Assembly (NCBI GenBank): GCA_964365025.1
Contig: CAYIOJ010000011.1
Location: 1-21,131 of the forward strand
Source: UBA10003 sp964365025
GTDB taxonomy: Bacteria > Patescibacteriota > Patescibacteriia > Magasanikbacterales > UBA10003
Direction: 5' to 3'
Length of the DNA stretch: 21,131 nt
The position numbers and the translations under genes are program-made. The notes below the pieces were generated by a model that worked only from the letters and a program-made list of their open reading frames with translations, did not search any database and was not told the origin of the DNA. Shown here piece by piece: positions 20,119 through 21,131 of this stretch (positions within the stretch are counted from its first letter, which is position 1; each line of letters starts with the position of its first letter).

Positions 20119-21129
20119 TCAACATCTAATCAAATTCATCACTATTTTAATCAAGACATCTTTTTCTTTCGGGTCGCTTTCGGCAATAAGCAGAGCCAGG
20201 GCAACCAGGGCATTATCATTAATTTTCTTTTCTCCGCTTTCTTTATACAAACAATTGTTTTTGTCCAGAAAATAAACAAACAAAAATGAGCCGATGCGTT
20301 TGTTGCCATCGGAAAATGGGTGATCTTTGACTATAAAATACAAAAGATGAGCCGCTTTTTCTTCAAAAGTGGCATAAAACTCTTTGCCTCCAAATGTCTG
20401 ACAAAGATTTTTAATGACCCCTTCAAACGCTCCACCTCTGGCTGAACCAAACAAATCACCGGCTTCTTTTTTGCTGATCAGTTCTTTCTTGATTTCTTTA
20501 ATGATTTTAACGCAATCCTCATACTTCAAAACAAATTTGGCTTTGACTCCTTTGGGTTTAGCCACTGTTCCAGTGTCATATTGCTCAAGTAAAGAGAGAG
20601 TTTTAGAATAATTAGCCAGCAAATTCAAAATTTCCTGTGATTGTCCAGTCAATAATTCCTTTTGCGATTTCTCGCGCAAAAATGAAATGGCGTTTTGGAG
20701 TTCGTTGAATTTATCCCGCGCTTCGGCCAGCCGTTTTTCATTGATGGTATAGCCCTGAATCAAATGATTTTTGAGTGTCTTAGTTGCCCAAACGCGGAAT
20801 TGCGTGGCGCGCTGGGAGTTGACGCGGTAGCCGACTGATAAAATCACATCTAAACTGTAAAATTCAATACATCGCTCTATTTGGCGATTCCCCTCTTTTT
20901 GAACTGTTGCAATTTTTGCAACAGTTGAATCTTTCGATAATTCGCCGGAATCATATACATTTTTAATATGCCTAGAAATACCGGATTTATCAGTATCAAA
21001 AAGACCGGCTATCTGATTTAAAGTTAGCCACACTGTCTCTTTTTCCAGTCGCACTTCCACGCGCGCTTCGCCTTTGGGCGCTTGGTAAATTATGACTTCG
21101 CCTTTTTTTTCGTTTTTTTCTTTCTTCAT
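20119..21129 (-). CDS. RhuM-Fic fusion protein
   Basis: 336-aa two-domain protein. The N-terminal RhuM domain (about 10-130) contains EVRLEKETVWLTLNQIAGLF, then IEFYSLDVILSVGYRVNSQR and ATQFRVWATKTLKNHLIQGY. A helical linker leads to a Fic/Doc domain with the full motif H270-PFSDGNKR277, all catalytic residues present. Fic proteins transfer AMP or other phosphate-containing groups onto protein hydroxyls; Doc is the exception that phosphorylates. RhuM-Fic fusions are known in many bacteria, often near mobile or defence genes, with unproven targets. No separate antitoxin gene is seen downstream. The ATG is two bases from the right edge, so any ribosome-binding site and the operon promoter lie outside the window. 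It is the first visible gene of the nine-gene run. Confidence 0.92.
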   Translation of the reverse strand: MKKEKNEKKGEVIIYQAPKGEARVEVRLEKETVWLTLNQIAGLFDTDKSGISRHIKNVYDSGELSKDSTVAKIATVQKEGNRQIERCIEFYSLDVILSVGYRVNSQRATQFRVWATKTLKNHLIQGYTINEKRLAEARDKFNELQNAISFLREKSQKELLTGQSQEILNLLANYSKTLSLLEQYDTGTVAKPKGVKAKFVLKYEDCVKIIKEIKKELISKKEAGDLFGSARGGAFEGVIKNLCQTFGGKEFYATFEEKAAHLLYFIVKDHPFSDGNKRIGSFLFVYFLDKNNCLYKESGEKKINDNALVALALLIAESDPKEKDVLIKIVMNLIRC

Positions 21130-21131
21130 AA

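Noticed and set aside
20335..20960. TVQKEG in the RhuM domain as a Fic inhibitory motif ([S/T]xxxE[G/N])
   Set aside because: The stretch is a conserved part of the RhuM domain itself (ATVQxEG) and is not in the helix expected next to the Fic core, so the match is probably chance.

Overview
The window looks like a chromosomal scaffold piece from a bacterium of the Candidate Phyla Radiation (Patescibacteria), most likely a Parcubacteria-type lineage. The evidence is indirect: very tight gene packing, short or absent 5' leaders, a short single-core EF-Ts, a small zinc-ribbon protein and other uncharacterised proteins of kinds I associate with this group, a BRO-N protein, and small palindromic repeats of a style common there. 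No rRNA or tRNA is present to confirm this. UGA is used as an ordinary stop (for example after the MazG-like gene and prfA), so the Gly-UGA code of some CPR groups does not apply.

Positions 1-1865: the 5' end of gapA (cut by the window edge) and an rpsB-tsf operon, all on the minus strand. The operon has a consensus promoter, a structured leader and an 18-bp inverted repeat between rpsB and tsf. Positions 1866-4920, plus strand: a MazG-like pyrophosphohydrolase, a 65-aa zinc-ribbon protein behind a long folded leader, bL31, and the coupled pair prfA-prmC (release factor 1 and the methylase that modifies its GGQ). Positions 4907-7507, minus strand: DUF3048 protein, bL25, and two small proteins of unknown function. 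Positions 7559-12008, minus strand: RodA, two uncharacterised membrane proteins, and GatB, which is split only by a 10-N assembly gap.

Positions 12180-13259 hold a GC-richer, signal-peptide-bearing orphan gene in an unrelated codon style. It shares a ribosome-binding module with the orphan gene at 7190-7507, and both are closed by strong terminators directly after the stop; I read them as cassette-like insertions.

Positions 13379-21129 form one minus-strand run of nine genes with gaps of a few bases or overlaps: RhuM-Fic, a P-loop kinase, a 516-aa coiled-coil protein with a possible ADP-ribosyltransferase-like N-terminus, a PHP phosphoesterase, thymidylate synthase, a dihydrofolate-reductase-type protein, a BRO-N protein, thymidylate kinase, and a HExxH putative metalloprotease. 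thyA, the DHFR-like gene and tmk together make and phosphorylate dTMP; Fic, ART-like, BRO-N and HExxH proteins are mixed into that pathway cluster, which is the most unusual gene context here.

The strongest leads are the leader RNA of the zinc-ribbon gene, the shared cassette module, the ART-like protein in the thymidylate operon, and a palindromic repeat family (GTCAT...ATC) in which two neighbouring copies differ by a compensatory base pair. No tRNA, rRNA, CRISPR array, transposase or integrase was seen.
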